A stretch of DNA of 64,000 nt from an uncultured Clostridium sp. (GTDB lineage Bacteria > Bacillota > Clostridia > TANB77 > CAG-508). Of the stretch, positions 63,924-64,000 are shown piece after piece. The stretch lies in NCBI GenBank assembly GCA_947648905.1, contig CANSPP010000003.1, positions 62,001 through 126,000 of the forward strand, read 5' to 3'. The position numbers and the translations under genes are program-made. Position 1 is the stretch's first letter; every line of letters begins with the position of its first letter. The notes under the pieces are model-generated. The model made no database searches and was not told the origin of the DNA. It worked only from the letters and a program-made list of their open reading frames with translations.

Positions 63924-63954
63924 GGGACAAAAAAGAAACGTCCCCAAATTTCCC
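63924..63954. repeat. 31-bp palindromic repeat, family 1
   Basis: GGGACA/TTTCCC arms (one mismatch), core on the minus strand, filling the gap between two genes. Confidence 0.78.
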
Positions 63955-64000
63955 TTATCTTTTTTGTCTTTCCCAATATTTTTCATATAGCTCTTTAGCT
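63955..64000 (-). CDS. C-terminal end of an upstream gene (partial)
   Basis: An open frame entering from the right edge ends with AKELYEKYWERQKR and TAA at 63955-63957, right beside the repeat. Fourteen residues are not enough to name a product. Confidence 0.4.
   Translation of the reverse strand, partial: AKELYEKYWERQKR

Noticed and set aside
26..63954. CRISPR array
   Set aside because: The repeats are dispersed singly or in pairs, are palindromic over their full length, and have no regular spacers or cas genes.
63905..63976. N-terminal extension of the hexapeptide protein
   Set aside because: It reads through the repeat at 63924-63954, and the ATG at 63904 has its own ribosome binding site.
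1..64000. tRNA or rRNA genes
   Set aside because: No cloverleaf-like or rRNA-like stretch was recognised by eye. A tRNA search program would be decisive, especially for any tRNA reading CGG.

Overview
The window is AT-rich (roughly 30% GC by eye) and reads as a chromosomal piece of an endospore-forming, Gram-positive, Clostridia-like bacterium. The evidence is spoIIID, yabG, yunB, a SipL-like SPOCS/LysM protein, spoVAC-spoVAD-spoVAE, a BofC-like protein, Veg, ClpC and RNase J. There is no lipopolysaccharide machinery. The species cannot be named from this sequence; an uncultured gut lineage would fit.

Layout. 0.1-8 kb: pdp, rnhB and a pilin-like gene face htrA; then a zinc-finger/ClpC fusion and pgsA. 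8-15 kb: BofC-like protein, HicAB, comEC, an NlpC/P60 wall hydrolase, rplM-rpsI. 14.7-19.3 kb: sporulation genes (yunB, sipL-like, yabG, spoIIID), veg and a NUDIX gene. 19.5-28.7 kb: glgP, then the conserved block rpsB-tsf-pyrH-frr-ispA-uppS-cdsA-site-2 protease. 29-31 kb: GH25/LysM lysozyme and a ROK kinase. 31.4-40.6 kb: a complete type IV pilus operon. 40.9-44.6 kb: rsmB, then dodecin-spoVAC-spoVAD-spoVAE. 44.6-46.9 kb: infC-rpmI-rplT and a cation exchanger. 47-64 kb: serS-engB, dinD, gltX, rnjA, one GC-richer foreign-looking gene, an acyl-CoA ligase with TetR, a LonB-like protease, DUF4363/DUF421 membrane proteins, a holin-like protein and a hexapeptide transferase.

Main discovery. Five otherwise intact genes (zinc-finger/clpC, yunB, ispA, rsmB, spoVAD) are each broken by exactly one +1 shift, and comEC by four. 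At all nine sites the in-frame codon is CGG. Skipping the C and reading GGN as glycine restores the conserved protein and its normal family length. I searched every CGG in frame with a host gene and found none used as an ordinary arginine codon. This suggests that CGG is unassigned in this lineage and is decoded by +1 frameshifting, or that CGGN is read as a four-base glycine codon. The only gene with ordinary-looking in-frame CGG codons is the foreign-looking one at 54964-55371.

A second theme is a set of short palindromic repeats (31, 27-29 and 33-34 bp). They share a GGGGACG-type core or a GGGACAG core, and their arms differ between copies but stay complementary. More than 20 copies sit between genes, form the ends of genes, or have inserted into coding sequence (pdp, comEC, glk-like, exchanger). 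A third theme is arrays of TTACA at exact 11-bp spacing, an OmpR/PhoB-type geometry, upstream of the pilus operon, veg and an unknown coiled-coil gene.
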